Source: Psychromonas sp. B3M02 (GTDB lineage: Bacteria; Pseudomonadota; Gammaproteobacteria; Enterobacterales; Psychromonadaceae). From it: a DNA stretch of 56,247 nt. The position numbers and the translations under genes are program-made. Location: positions 1 through 56,247 of the forward strand of contig NZ_QOCB01000021.1 in NCBI RefSeq assembly GCF_003318165.1, given 5' to 3'. Shown here one piece after another: positions 47,232 to 55,838 of the stretch. The notes beneath the pieces were generated by a model. It was not told where the DNA came from. It did not search any database and worked only from the letters and a program-made list of their open reading frames with translations. Position 1 is the stretch's first letter; each line of letters begins with the position of its first letter.

Positions 47232-47648
47232 TTAATCCTTAGCTTTAACGACTATTTTACCGTGTGTTGTTGGTGCGAAATCATCGAAGTAATCGTAACT
47301 ACCCACATCAAGAGGAATAATCACTAATGTTGTTTCTGCGCCCATAAAAAGCACTTTCTCTTGGCGTAATTGGTTACTTTCAAATTCAGCAGGTTTATTA
47401 CCGAGGTTACGTACTACCAGACGAAATTTGGTTTTTTCTGGTACCACTAATTTAGCTGGTGTTAAAACACCATCTTTCATTTCAACAAGGTAAGTTTTTA
47501 ATTTTGTATAACGAGGGTCATTCATTTCTACACTAAAACCATCAGCATCTAGTTGTGCTGTATTTTCTGCTTCGCTAGCAAAAGCTAATGAGTTAAATGT
47601 CATGAGAGCAATAAATGAGGAAAGGAAAAAAATACGGGTGAACTTCAT
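47232..47648 (-). CDS. periplasmic cupredoxin-domain protein
   Basis: A 138-aa exported protein: signal peptide to about residue 24 (LAFA), then a single cupredoxin-like beta-sandwich (about 55-136), with FRLVVRNLGNKPAEFES and the terminal GSYDYFDDF. It resembles the cupredoxin domain of EfeO and other FTR1-associated proteins. There is no Cys and only one His in the mature part, so a classical type 1 copper site is absent; Glu, Asp, Met and Tyr could hold another metal. First gene of the cluster, coupled to ftr1, with Fur-like sequence upstream. Confidence 0.82.
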   Translation of the reverse strand: MKFTRIFFLSSFIALMTFNSLAFASEAENTAQLDADGFSVEMNDPRYTKLKTYLVEMKDGVLTPAKLVVPEKTKFRLVVRNLGNKPAEFESNQLRQEKVLFMGAETTLVIIPLDVGSYDYFDDFAPTTHGKIVVKAKD

Positions 47649-47697
47649 TAATAATGTTCCAAAAAGTATTAAGTAAAAAAATTGATTGGTAAAAAAC

Positions 47698-47735
47698 CAT
47701 TATCTTACATATTATGTCAAATGATAATAATTTAG
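47698..47735. promoter_or_regulatory. candidate Fur-binding region upstream of the iron cluster
   Basis: CATTATC (47698-47704) and GATAATAATTT (47723-47733) are inverted Fur half-site-like hexamers (ATTATC / GATAAT). The better 19-bp alignment around 47717-47735 matches about 12 of 19 positions of GATAATGATAATCATTATC. It lies 50-90 bp before the first gene of the cluster, where a Fur operator is expected. The match is moderate. Confidence 0.4.
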
Positions 47736-47991
47736 ATTCGTATTGTGATTTATTTAACCAAACGATGTCAAGTAAATAGTAGTGAGCCCTTTATTTAATT
47801 ATGTTTAAGCACTTATGATTTTTTCTTTTTATTAAAAATAAGTGTGCATTTTTTTGCTCTTTAAGTGATTAAAGGCAGATACAACATCAAGTAAGATGGC
47901 GGTAGAAAAGATAAGCATAAACACGATCGTAATTAGGTTTTATATGTTTATAAATTACTTCTATTTCAATAAAATACCTCCCTTCAGTTAC

Positions 47992-48023
47992 AAAAAAGGC
48001 CAGAAGCATAACGCGTCTGGCCT
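47992..48023 (-). terminator. rho-independent terminator after the outer-membrane protein gene
   Basis: Minus-strand stem AGGCCAGA / TCTGGCCT with an 11-nt loop, followed by six T's. Confidence 0.9.
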
Positions 48024-48080
48024 ACTCTAATAATCGCTATCTATTAACAAGACAAGATTACTTTAAACGTAGTCATAAGA

Positions 48081-48830
48081 TTAAAATGCGAAAGTAACGT
48101 TCGCAAGGAAATCTTTATCATCGTTAACACTAGCACTGATACCAAATACATCAGAAATCTGTACACCTGCATCAATTGTTGCAGTCCATTCGTTCAGATC
48201 TTCACCTTTGAAGCCGTAAGCATAAGTTGGTGTCACACCTACCCAGTACATGTGGTCAAAACGGTAACGTGTTGTTGCATCGAATTTAACGTATGTAGTA
48301 TCGCTAAAATCATCGCCCCAAATAAAACCAACGCTTACTTTAGGGTGGAATCTTACTTTATCTTCCATAAATGGCAGTTTAGCGAAGAAACCAATTGAGT
48401 TGTCATTTAGGTCATCATAATCAGTATGATCGACACGCATGTCTTCACTCCAGCTGTTATCAAATGCCACACCTGAGTTAGAAGCAGAGTTTAAGATAAA
48501 GTAGTTGGTTTCGTAATGCTCTAAGTCTTCACGTGCCGCAAGTGTAAAGCTATGCTTATAAACACCACTTAAGTAGCCACCATAAGTCGCCGATAAATCA
48601 ACACCTTGATTACCACCACCAATACTTGCGTGAGAATAGATAGCCGTTGGGTCACTCATATCAACCCACGTACTTGGGTCGCTTTCAGCTTCCGTTAATG
48701 GCACAGAATCAGTCACTGCAGGTGTTTCGTCAGAAAATGTAACATCCTCGTCTGCTGCGAATACCGATAAAGAAGACAGACTTAATAATGAACCAACCGA
48801 AGCGGTTAAAACACATTTTTTTAAAATCAT
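48081..48830 (-). CDS. putative outer-membrane beta-barrel protein
   Basis: A 249-aa exported protein from ATG 48830, which has AGAGAAT 3-6 nt upstream; the frame's seven extra codons are not needed. The signal peptide is MILKKCVLTASVGSLLSLSS to VFA. The mature part has alternating polar and aromatic strands (for example RFHPKVSVGFIWGD, YWVGVTPTYAYGF) and ends in phenylalanine (FLANVTFAF), the usual mark of proteins assembled by the BAM complex. No specific family is recognised. It starts 11 nt after tyrS on the same strand, then a terminator follows, so it may share the tyrS transcript. Confidence 0.72.
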   Translation of the reverse strand: MILKKCVLTASVGSLLSLSSLSVFAADEDVTFSDETPAVTDSVPLTEAESDPSTWVDMSDPTAIYSHASIGGGNQGVDLSATYGGYLSGVYKHSFTLAAREDLEHYETNYFILNSASNSGVAFDNSWSEDMRVDHTDYDDLNDNSIGFFAKLPFMEDKVRFHPKVSVGFIWGDDFSDTTYVKFDATTRYRFDHMYWVGVTPTYAYGFKGEDLNEWTATIDAGVQISDVFGISASVNDDKDFLANVTFAF

Positions 48831-48841
48831 ATGATTCTCTT

Positions 48842-50113
48842 TTATTTCCAAATAAATAGATTAAATAAACGTTTACCGCGTTTAATTAACGTGTAGCGTG
48901 AGAATAATGCATCAGCTTTTGTAATAGTTGCTTCAGTATCGGTTATTTTCTCACCATTTACCATTACCGCGCCATTATTAACAAATTCACGAGCCATCTT
49001 GTTCGAAGCCGCTAACTCACAGCTTGTTAATAACTCAACAATTGAAGCACTGTCATTAGCCACATCCGTCGCTGGTAAACCATCTTGTGCTAATTGTGCA
49101 AGGTCAGACTCACTTAGATGATTTAAGTTCCCTGAGAATAATGCTTCTGTAATACGCTCTGCCGATGCTAAGCCTTCTTCACCATGCACTAAACGGGTTA
49201 CTTCACGTGCTAAAATACCTTGTCCTTGTGGACGGCCTTTAATGTTTTTGTCTGTTTCTTCAATCTCTGCAATCTCTTCCACTGTTAGGAATGTGAAGTA
49301 GCGTAGGAATTTGTAAACATCAGCATCTAGTGTAGTGATCCAGAATTGGAAGAAAGCATAAGGGGATGTTTTTTGAGGGTCTAACCAGATAGTACCTGAT
49401 TCCGTTTTACCAAACTTAGTGCCATCTGCTTTGGTTACTAGTGGCATGGTTAACCCAAATACCTTCTCTTGGTTCATACGGCGCGTTAAGTCGATACCAC
49501 CCGTAATGTTACCCCACTGATCAGAACCGCCGATTTGCAACGTACAGCTTTTCTCTTTATTTAAGGCTGCAAAATCATAAGACTGTAGCAGCATGTAGCT
49601 GAACTCTGTGAATGAGATACCCGCGCCTTCACGGTCAATACGTTGTTTAACAGATTCTTTTTGAATCATAGCGTTAACACTGAAGTGCTTACCTACATCA
49701 CGTAAAAATGAAATACTATCCATTTTACTGATCCAATCTAGGTTATTAACCACTTCTGCTGCATTCTCTTGGTCATTAAATTCAATAAAAGCACTTACCT
49801 GCTTTTTAATTGAATCAACCCAGTTAGCAACGATATCATCACTGTTAAGTTTACGCTCAGCAGCTTTAAAGCTTGGATCGCCGATAAGACCTGTCGCGCC
49901 ACCGACTAATGCCAATGGTTTATGACCTGCTTCTTGGAAACGTTTTAAAATTAATAAGGGTACTAGGCTACCAATATGTAAACTATCAGCTGTCGGATCA
50001 AAGCCACAATATAAAGTACGACTTCCACTTGATAAATGTTCATGTAACTCTTCATCAGCGGTTGTTTGAGCGATTAAGCCACGGGCTTTTAAATCTTCTA
50101 TTAAGGCATTCAT
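48842..50113 (-). CDS. tyrS: tyrosyl-tRNA synthetase
   Basis: A class I synthetase that charges tRNA-Tyr. The 423-aa protein belongs to the E. coli type. The HIGH motif is HIGS (46-49) after [10 protein letters not shown], tyrosine-site blocks include [10 protein letters not shown] and [11 protein letters not shown], and the KMSKS-type loop is KFGKT (233-237). The C-terminal S4-like RNA-binding domain (about 355-423) has [15 protein letters not shown] lies 7 nt before the ATG. No T-box or leader peptide is apparent. Confidence 0.98.
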   Translation of the reverse strand: MNALIEDLKARGLIAQTTADEELHEHLSSGSRTLYCGFDPTADSLHIGSLVPLLILKRFQEAGHKPLALVGGATGLIGDPSFKAAERKLNSDDIVANWVDSIKKQVSAFIEFNDQENAAEVVNNLDWISKMDSISFLRDVGKHFSVNAMIQKESVKQRIDREGAGISFTEFSYMLLQSYDFAALNKEKSCTLQIGGSDQWGNITGGIDLTRRMNQEKVFGLTMPLVTKADGTKFGKTESGTIWLDPQKTSPYAFFQFWITTLDADVYKFLRYFTFLTVEEIAEIEETDKNIKGRPQGQGILAREVTRLVHGEEGLASAERITEALFSGNLNHLSESDLAQLAQDGLPATDVANDSASIVELLTSCELAASNKMAREFVNNGAVMVNGEKITDTEATITKADALFSRYTLIKRGKRLFNLFIWK

Positions 50114-50249
50114 TTACTTTTCCTGGTTTACTAGCAATAATTGGCTAGGATTTTACACAGTTACTGACCACAAAAAAACCTTAGAGTGAAGATATTGTCA
50201 ACAATATGATAGCATTGCACTTTTATTGGTATAACAAAGAGATAAACAG

Positions 50250-50945
50250 ATGAAAATAGGCATTATTGGTGCAATGGATGAAGAAGTTAGCATCTTAAAA
50301 GCGGCGATGGAAAACGTTACTACAAGCAAAGTCGCAGGTTGCGAATTTTACCAAGGTGACCTTAACGGTAAACAAGTGATTTTAACTAAATCAGGCATAG
50401 GTAAAGTTGCTGCAGCGGTTGCAACAACGCTATTACTGGATCAGTTTTCTCCAGATGTTGTTATTAACACAGGTTCAGCTGGCGGTTACGACACAGCATT
50501 AAACGTGGGCGATATTGTTATTTCAACGGAAGTAAGATTCCACGATGTAGACCTAACTGCGTTTGGTTATGAAATTGGTCAAATGGCGCAACTGCCTCCT
50601 GCTTTTGAAGCAACCGCTTCTTTAGTGGACATTGCAGAAGATGCAGCAAAAATGTTACCGGGTTTAAACATCATCAAAGGATTAATCTGTACCGGTGATA
50701 TTTTTATGGCTGATCCAGTAAAAGCAGAAGTAGCACGTAACAACTTCCCAACCATGGCTGCATGTGAAATGGAAGCCGCTGCGATTGCACAAGTTTGTTT
50801 CCAATTCTCTGTACCGTTTGTGATTATTCGTTCTTTATCTGATATTGCTGGTAAAAAGTCAGAGCTATCATTTGATGAGTTCTTACCGGTTGCTGCAAAA
50901 AATGCGTCTGTATTAGTAGAAGCCATTGTCGATAGACTGAATTAA
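50250..50945 (+). CDS. mtnN: 5'-methylthioadenosine/S-adenosylhomocysteine nucleosidase
   Basis: Cleaves adenine from methylthioadenosine and S-adenosylhomocysteine, recycling SAM by-products and feeding autoinducer-2 synthesis where LuxS is present. The 231-aa length equals that of E. coli Pfs within a residue or two. The catalytic E12 (AMDEEV), the active-site CEMEAAAIAQV block and the catalytic Asp in RSLSDIAG are in place. It is divergent from tyrS and overlaps the following CbiB-like gene by one base (TAATG). Confidence 0.97.
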   Translation: MKIGIIGAMDEEVSILKAAMENVTTSKVAGCEFYQGDLNGKQVILTKSGIGKVAAAVATTLLLDQFSPDVVINTGSAGGYDTALNVGDIVISTEVRFHDVDLTAFGYEIGQMAQLPPAFEATASLVDIAEDAAKMLPGLNIIKGLICTGDIFMADPVKAEVARNNFPTMAACEMEAAAIAQVCFQFSVPFVIIRSLSDIAGKKSELSFDEFLPVAAKNASVLVEAIVDRLN

Positions 50946-51913
50946 TGCAAACCCTTTTAATGTTAATGGAACAGCACGCAGCTTTTTTCAGTTTTTTAAC
51001 TGCGGCTTTGTGCTCGTTCTGTTTTTCATTACCCAAGGATCTCAATCCCCTTTCCGCTTTTGCACTGATTTTTCAACGTATTGCTATTAAAGTAAACCTG
51101 CCTGAGCGTAATGATGGTTATAAACGCCTCGCTAGCATGTTAGCTTTTTCGTTAATTTTCTTTCCTATTGTATTAATCATTAGCCAACTTTACGTGGTGG
51201 CTTTCAAACCTTTTATCATCGATTTAGTCGCCATTTATTTGCTGTTATCTTGGCATGATAAAATGCATGTCTATAAACAGATAGACAATGATTTACAATA
51301 TGAAAGTTTAGCCACCGCTAAGTTATTATTAGATAAGCTTACACTGAGGGAAACAAAGCCTTTATCGCAGTTAGGAACACACAAAGCCGCTATTGAATCA
51401 CTGGTATTGCAATTAACTAATGGTTGGTTTGCCGTGGTCTTTTGGTATTTGGCTACAGGTATATACGGCGCACTGTTTTACCAGTTAATGCATATTTGTG
51501 CCCAACAATGGAATTGCAAATTACCAAAATATAATGCGCTCGGTAAATTACCCTCTTTAATCACTAGCTTGTTACAAATTCCTGTTCATATTGTGGTTAG
51601 CTTTACCTTTGCTTTATATGACAAACCAATAAAAAACCTGTTTAAGAAATTTAAACAAGGGGCAGATTGGCATCACTTTTCATCAGGTTTGTTATTAAGC
51701 AGTTTTGGTTTGAGCACAGAAACTCAATTAGGTGGCGTGCGTTTATACGAAGCGCAAAAGGTAACTTATGCCAGTATCGGGTTTGACCAACAACCGAATG
51801 CGGAAAAAGTAAGCTTAGCGATTCAGCGAATTAGTTTAAGTGCCTGGTTTTGGTTGGTCTGCATCAGTGGTTATGAATTTCTTCCGCAGATTTTAGAGCA
51901 TTTTAGCCAGTAG
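50945..51913 (+). CDS. CobD/CbiB-like membrane protein
   Basis: A 322-aa membrane protein related to adenosylcobinamide-phosphate synthase (CbiB/CobD). It has four to five hydrophobic segments, and family-type blocks QLGTHKAAIESLVLQL and LTNGWFAVVFWYLATGIYGA. The C-terminal part, with GGVRLYE, also fits. CbiB attaches aminopropanol phosphate to cobyric acid. The usual catalytic segments look weakly conserved, so it may be a diverged relative with another role. It overlaps mtnN (TAATG), a neighbour pair seen in other marine gammaproteobacteria. cobU lies 1.2 kb away on the other strand. Confidence 0.7.
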   Translation: MQTLLMLMEQHAAFFSFLTAALCSFCFSLPKDLNPLSAFALIFQRIAIKVNLPERNDGYKRLASMLAFSLIFFPIVLIISQLYVVAFKPFIIDLVAIYLLLSWHDKMHVYKQIDNDLQYESLATAKLLLDKLTLRETKPLSQLGTHKAAIESLVLQLTNGWFAVVFWYLATGIYGALFYQLMHICAQQWNCKLPKYNALGKLPSLITSLLQIPVHIVVSFTFALYDKPIKNLFKKFKQGADWHHFSSGLLLSSFGLSTETQLGGVRLYEAQKVTYASIGFDQQPNAEKVSLAIQRISLSAWFWLVCISGYEFLPQILEHFSQ

Positions 51914-51945
51914 CGGGGAAGGTGAAAGGTGAAAGCAAAGTCAAA

Positions 51946-52100
51946 ACAAGCACGCCTCTAAAACCTGTTTCATCTTTTTCATCGATAAAAGTATTTCAAA
52001 GCGAAGCGACTCTCCCCCTGAAAAACATAACATCAAAACAAGCAGGCTAAAGCCACCGCCCCTTCAAAGATGTGGCGTCAGCTTCTAATCACATAATCAA
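51946..52100. repeat. 155-bp tandem repeat, copy 1
   Basis: It begins ACAAGCACGCCTCTAAAACC and contains TTTTCATCGATAAAAGTATT, CGAAGCGACTCTCCCCCTGA and ACAAGCAGGCTAAAGCCACC followed by GCCCC. It is noncoding and starts 33 bp after the CbiB-like gene. The inner ACAAGCAGGCTAAAGCCACC segment matches module B of the 13-14 kb array. Confidence 0.9.
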
Positions 52101-52255
52101 ACAAGCAGGCCTCTAAAACCTGTTTCATATTTTTCATCGATAAAAGTATTTCAAAGCGAAGCGACTCTCCCCCTGAAAAACATAACATCAAAACAAGCTG
52201 GCTAAAGCCACCGCCCCTTCAAAGATGTGGCGTCAGCTTCTAATCACATAATCAA
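52101..52255. repeat. 155-bp tandem repeat, copy 2
   Basis: Directly adjacent second copy with only about three base differences from copy 1. A 13-base start of a third copy (ACAAGCAGGCTGA) follows at 52256. There are no spacers, so it is a tandem duplication and not a CRISPR. Confidence 0.92.
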
Positions 52256-52284
52256 ACAAGCAGGCTGAGATAAATCAACAGGCA

Positions 52285-52316
52285 TAAAAAAACCTTCTCT
52301 GTCGCCAGAGAAGGTT
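52285..52316 (-). terminator. rho-independent terminator after fklB
   Basis: Minus-strand perfect 11-bp stem AACCTTCTCTG / CAGAGAAGGTT with a GCGA tetraloop, followed by a T run. Confidence 0.95.
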
Positions 52317-52342
52317 TATAAACTAAAACGAATTAAATAAAA

Positions 52343-52957
52343 TTATTTAATTGCTAGTAGTTCAACTTCAAATACTAATGTTGCGTGAGGACCGATTGCA
52401 GCACCTGCGCCACGTTCGCCATATGCAAGACCAGCTGGGATAGCTAGTTTGTATTTAGCACCTGGAGACATTAATTGTAGGGCTTCAGTCCAACCAGCGA
52501 TAACACCGCCAACTGGGAACTCAGCTGGTTGACCACGTTCAACAGAGCTATCAAAGACTGTACCGTCGATTAAAGAACCGTGGTAATGAACACTTACTGT
52601 AGATTCAGCAGTTGGTTTCTCACCTTCACCTTCAGCGATAACTTCGTATTGAAGACCAGATTCAGTTACTGTTACGCCATCTTTTTTAGCGTTTTCAGCT
52701 AGGAATGCTTCACCAGCTGCACCTAATACTTTAGCTTGCTCAGCAGCAGCTGCTTGCATGCGCTCAGAGATTACTTGGAAAGCTGCTTGAAGGTCTTGTT
52801 GAGAAACCTTGCTTTCAGCACCAGCGAAAGCATCAGCAATACCAGCAGAAACAGCAGAGATATCTAAACCCTCAAAAGGATTAGAAGCAAGTTGCTCACC
52901 CATTTGTAAACCGATACCGTAACTTGCTTGTTGCTCTTGAGTAGTATATTCAGACAT
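52343..52957 (-). CDS. fklB: FKBP-type peptidyl-prolyl cis-trans isomerase FklB
   Basis: A 204-aa isomerase with an N-terminal dimerisation domain (about 1-90, starting YGIGLQMGEQL) and a C-terminal FKBP domain (about 110-204). FKBP marks are VSVHYHGSLIDGTVFDSS, FPVGGVIAGWTEALQLM, AIPAGLAYGERG and IGPHATLVFEVELL. There is no signal peptide, which points to the FklB (FKBP22) type rather than periplasmic FkpA. It has its own strong terminator next to the 155-bp repeats. FKBP22-type proteins are often cold-related in marine bacteria. Confidence 0.93.
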   Translation of the reverse strand: MSEYTTQEQQASYGIGLQMGEQLASNPFEGLDISAVSAGIADAFAGAESKVSQQDLQAAFQVISERMQAAAAEQAKVLGAAGEAFLAENAKKDGVTVTESGLQYEVIAEGEGEKPTAESTVSVHYHGSLIDGTVFDSSVERGQPAEFPVGGVIAGWTEALQLMSPGAKYKLAIPAGLAYGERGAGAAIGPHATLVFEVELLAIK

Positions 52958-53119
52958 AATTATTCTCTTATATAATTGAATTTTTGGGTTTCCCCATCGA
53001 TGTTACTAATTATATGGGGAACAAAAATAAGATTTAAAGGGAAAACCATAAAAAAAATACATTTTCTTTAAATAAATTTAAAAATCCCTTAAAAAACAAA
53101 GACAATCTATCTTAATTCT

Positions 53120-53677
53120 TTATTTTAATTGTTGTTTTAAGCCCGCGGTTAATAAATATACCTGCTCAGATATCGCAGCTACTTTCTGATTTAATTTACC
53201 TAACTGATCCGCATATCGCCTTTGTAATGGTGTTTCGCCAATCAAGCCACAACCAACCTCACCCGTTACTATAATCACATGACATTTTGCATCTTTCAAA
53301 AATGCTAATAAGGCCGTTTGTTGCTCAGCCATGATTGCTAGGTTTTCCTGAAGTGTATTTTCCAATGATAGATACCAGCCAACCCAAGTGGATAAACATT
53401 CAATTAAAACAATATTGTCGGGTTTATCTAAAGATTTTAAAACCGATAACAGATCTAATGTTTGATAATTCAATTCATGGGTGGTGATTGGTTGTCCAAA
53501 ACGCAACTCACGATTTTGTTGATGTAGTTTGATACGTTCAATAGTTTCTTCACCAAAGGCAATACTAGTGGCGATGTAAGCAGGCTTCAATGCATTGTTT
53601 TTAGTCAATTCTAATAACAGATCTTCTGCAGCGTCACTTTTACCACTGCGTACACCGCCTATAAATAATTGAACCAT
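53120..53677 (-). CDS. cobU: adenosylcobinamide kinase / adenosylcobinamide-phosphate guanylyltransferase
   Basis: A bifunctional enzyme of the nucleotide-loop stage of cobalamin synthesis and salvage. The 185-aa protein has the P-loop GGVRSGKS (7-14), the YIATSIAFGEE block, a region with LRFGQPITTHEL in place of the usual RP-x-x-W-x-x-x-E, the Walker B-like IVLIECLSTWVG, and IIVTGEVGCGLIGETPLQRRYAD. It stands alone on the minus strand. I see no cobalamin riboswitch in its 235-bp upstream gap. Confidence 0.93.
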   Translation of the reverse strand: MVQLFIGGVRSGKSDAAEDLLLELTKNNALKPAYIATSIAFGEETIERIKLHQQNRELRFGQPITTHELNYQTLDLLSVLKSLDKPDNIVLIECLSTWVGWYLSLENTLQENLAIMAEQQTALLAFLKDAKCHVIIVTGEVGCGLIGETPLQRRYADQLGKLNQKVAAISEQVYLLTAGLKQQLK

Positions 53678-53912
53678 GTTTACCCTTTAATATTAATATG
53701 ACTATGTTGCTCATAGTACAGAATACAGTGTTAAATGAATGCTTTAAATATATTGCCTTATTGTAGTTATAAAAACAGAAACCACTTAACACCCGCCATT
53801 ATATACAAAACCTTGAATCTGTTTCGTTATAAGTCCTGTTTATCAACAAAAGCAATTGGAATAAATTAACTTCAACGCCAATAAAGGCGACCTAAATAGT
53901 GGAGTAAATATT

Positions 53913-54821
53913 ATGTCTGCAATGCAATTACAAAGAGCACAAGAACTTAGATTACCTTCTCAAGCAGCAATGTTATACAGAGAATCTTCAGTACAACATT
54001 TCTGGGATACTAATAAATCAACCTTAGTTGATGCCTGGGCTGAATGGGAAAAAACAGAGGAAAGTTTATTCCTATTAAACGGTAGTCTTTTTGATAAAGA
54101 GTTATGTGAAGCAGTCACTCAAGCTTGGCAAGACCCTAGCAAAGAATTAGCAGTTAAAGATCTACTAACAGAAGTAGCGCCAGACGTGTATCAATTACAA
54201 TTGTTTGACCCTACAAAATTAGCGGAATTAAGAGCGTATTTAGAAAGCGCGTGGAATTCACAAATTCCATTACGACCACCTTACGGTATTGCTTTAAACC
54301 GTGGTGGGGCAATGTTAGATAAACGCTCTGAAGGTTACTTTGCAGCACCGAGCTTCCAAGCTTTTTATCAAGAGGTGTTAGATGTTTATATGCGACCAAT
54401 TTCGCGCCTATTATTCCCTGAAATAATCGGGTTTGATACACAAACATTTGGTTTTTCTATTAACTATAAACCAACGACTGATAGCTCTCTTCGCCCACAT
54501 TCGGACGCATCAGCTGTTACATTAAACGTAAATTTAAATGTACCAGGAGAAGAGTTTACTGGTTCAAGCGTGGACTTTTATGACCAAAACACCCGTCAAT
54601 TAGTACCGCTTAAATTTACACCGGGTAGCGCGATGTTACACCGAGGATCTGTTGTTCACACAGCACAACCGATCAGAAGTGGTGAACGAACTAACTTTGT
54701 AATGTGGTTATTTGGTGATAGAGGACAAGTTCCGTACCCAAATATTGAAAGACCAAGCATACCAGCAAGTGAACGTTGGACAGAAGTACACAGTGTAGCC
54801 GATAGCTACGCACCTTTTTAG
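53913..54821 (+). CDS. 2-oxoglutarate/Fe(II)-dependent oxygenase-like protein
   Basis: A 302-aa soluble protein with the facial triad of the 2OG-Fe(II) oxygenase superfamily in its C-terminal half: H196-x-D198 (RPHSDAS) and a distal His, most likely H249 (VVHTAQP), with R259 (SGERTNF) about ten residues later to bind 2-oxoglutarate. The core strands SAVTLNVNLN and FTPGSAMLHRG are typical of the double-stranded beta-helix. The first 110 residues are helical and unrecognised. The substrate is unknown. GGAG lies 8 nt before the ATG. It is followed by a hairpin. Confidence 0.8.
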   Translation: MSAMQLQRAQELRLPSQAAMLYRESSVQHFWDTNKSTLVDAWAEWEKTEESLFLLNGSLFDKELCEAVTQAWQDPSKELAVKDLLTEVAPDVYQLQLFDPTKLAELRAYLESAWNSQIPLRPPYGIALNRGGAMLDKRSEGYFAAPSFQAFYQEVLDVYMRPISRLLFPEIIGFDTQTFGFSINYKPTTDSSLRPHSDASAVTLNVNLNVPGEEFTGSSVDFYDQNTRQLVPLKFTPGSAMLHRGSVVHTAQPIRSGERTNFVMWLFGDRGQVPYPNIERPSIPASERWTEVHSVADSYAPF

Positions 54822-54846
54822 CATTTAAAAAGGCAAAATGAACATT

Positions 54847-54879
54847 CACCTTTGCTAGGCGCGAAACCTAGTAAAGGTG
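54847..54879. terminator. hairpin between convergent genes
   Basis: CACCTTTGCTAGG and CCTAGTAAAGGTG pair with one mismatch around a 7-nt loop. There is no good T tract on either side, so it may be a weak or rho-assisted terminator serving both the oxygenase and the DUF2165 gene. Confidence 0.55.
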
Positions 54880-54912
54880 ATGCCTTTCTACAATATTAAG
54901 CAGCAATCTCAC

Positions 54913-55416
54913 TTAGTTTGAAGCATCCTCATATTGATTAATAAACCCTAATGTCAGAAACAAAATAACAATAAATCGAAATGCTCCCTCTTGCCCATTC
55001 CAAATAGGTGATTGCCACATTAAGAACCATTCCGCACCAATTGTCATAAAACCAGTAAACCATAAAATAATCCCTACAAATAACCCTATATTCGCTAACT
55101 TTTTAGCCTGGTTAAATTGAGCTTTATCTTGGGTCAAGGTTTTAAGCATGTTGATTGCGCCTAAAAGGCATAACAAACTAACCAGTCCTTCACTCGCAAT
55201 AATCAACCAATAAAACAGATTATGTAAAAATGTTGACTCAATGGCGCGCGATTTCAACTGATTACCTTCAAAGGTTGTATCCATGGTAAGTACATGTTCT
55301 ACAAAGGCATAATTAGAGCCATAATCCACAATGTTATTATAAGAAACTAACCCCGCAAATAACGCTACCCCTGCCACTAACAACGTTTTTATTACTCTCA
55401 AATGCCCCATACCCAC
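54913..55416 (-). CDS. DUF2165-family small integral membrane protein
   Basis: A 167-aa membrane protein with four hydrophobic segments (about 7-25, 66-87, 106-123, 147-162). The conserved blocks of the DUF2165 family are visible: the loop NNIVDYGSNYAFVEHVLTMD, and later FTGFMTIGAEWFLMW with Trp-rich ends. No function is known for the family. It is a single gene, convergent with the oxygenase gene. Confidence 0.8.
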   Translation of the reverse strand: MGMGHLRVIKTLLVAGVALFAGLVSYNNIVDYGSNYAFVEHVLTMDTTFEGNQLKSRAIESTFLHNLFYWLIIASEGLVSLLCLLGAINMLKTLTQDKAQFNQAKKLANIGLFVGIILWFTGFMTIGAEWFLMWQSPIWNGQEGAFRFIVILFLTLGFINQYEDASN

Positions 55417-55838
55417 TTATCCTCATATTTATTTTAAATTAACTTTCCAATGTTCAATTTCAATATTTATCCTATTTAATCAAATCAATTATTCATGGAA
55501 CACAAACAATTAATCCGATCGGACAAATAAAAGCACAATCTATACCAGCTTAAGGTGAAAGCTGAAATTAGGGGGTGAATTCAATCTATGACGACTTGCA
55601 AGCGAGTAATAACTAGAGGCTATGATAATAAGGAGGGACTACTGACATCATTTTTAACCAAGTAAATTAAATTGGATAAGCACTTATTCGCACTTAAATG
55701 GGGAATGACTTGCACCACTAGATAAGTTAATAAAAATCAGGATAGCGAGTGATTACGTACTATAACCAAGTAACTTATCAATATTGCCCTCTTACGATTA
55801 ACTTAAAAAGGCAAAATTAACCGTTTTATAGGCGCTAT
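55417..55838. other. noncoding gap
   Basis: 422 bp of AT-rich sequence. A 25-codon plus-strand frame near 55589, preceded by AGGGGG, resembles nothing known. I see no repeat or strong terminator. Confidence 0.5.

Larger units (their letters stand above)
47649..48080. other. noncoding gap between the outer-membrane protein gene and the iron cluster
   Basis: It holds the cluster's promoter side with Fur-like sites and, at the other end, the terminator of the outer-membrane protein gene. The middle (about 47760-47980) is AT-rich, and I see no gene or repeat in it. Confidence 0.6.

Noticed and set aside
50824-51045. Antisense frame across the mtnN/CbiB-like junction
   Set aside because: Both plus-strand genes are clear families; the antisense frame has no start signal or similarity.
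51946-52268. Tandem repeats considered as a CRISPR array
   Set aside because: The units are 155 bp and directly adjacent, with no unique spacers and no cas genes nearby.
53678-53912. Cobalamin riboswitch upstream of cobU
   Set aside because: I could not find a B12-box-like sequence or the expected helices in the gap.
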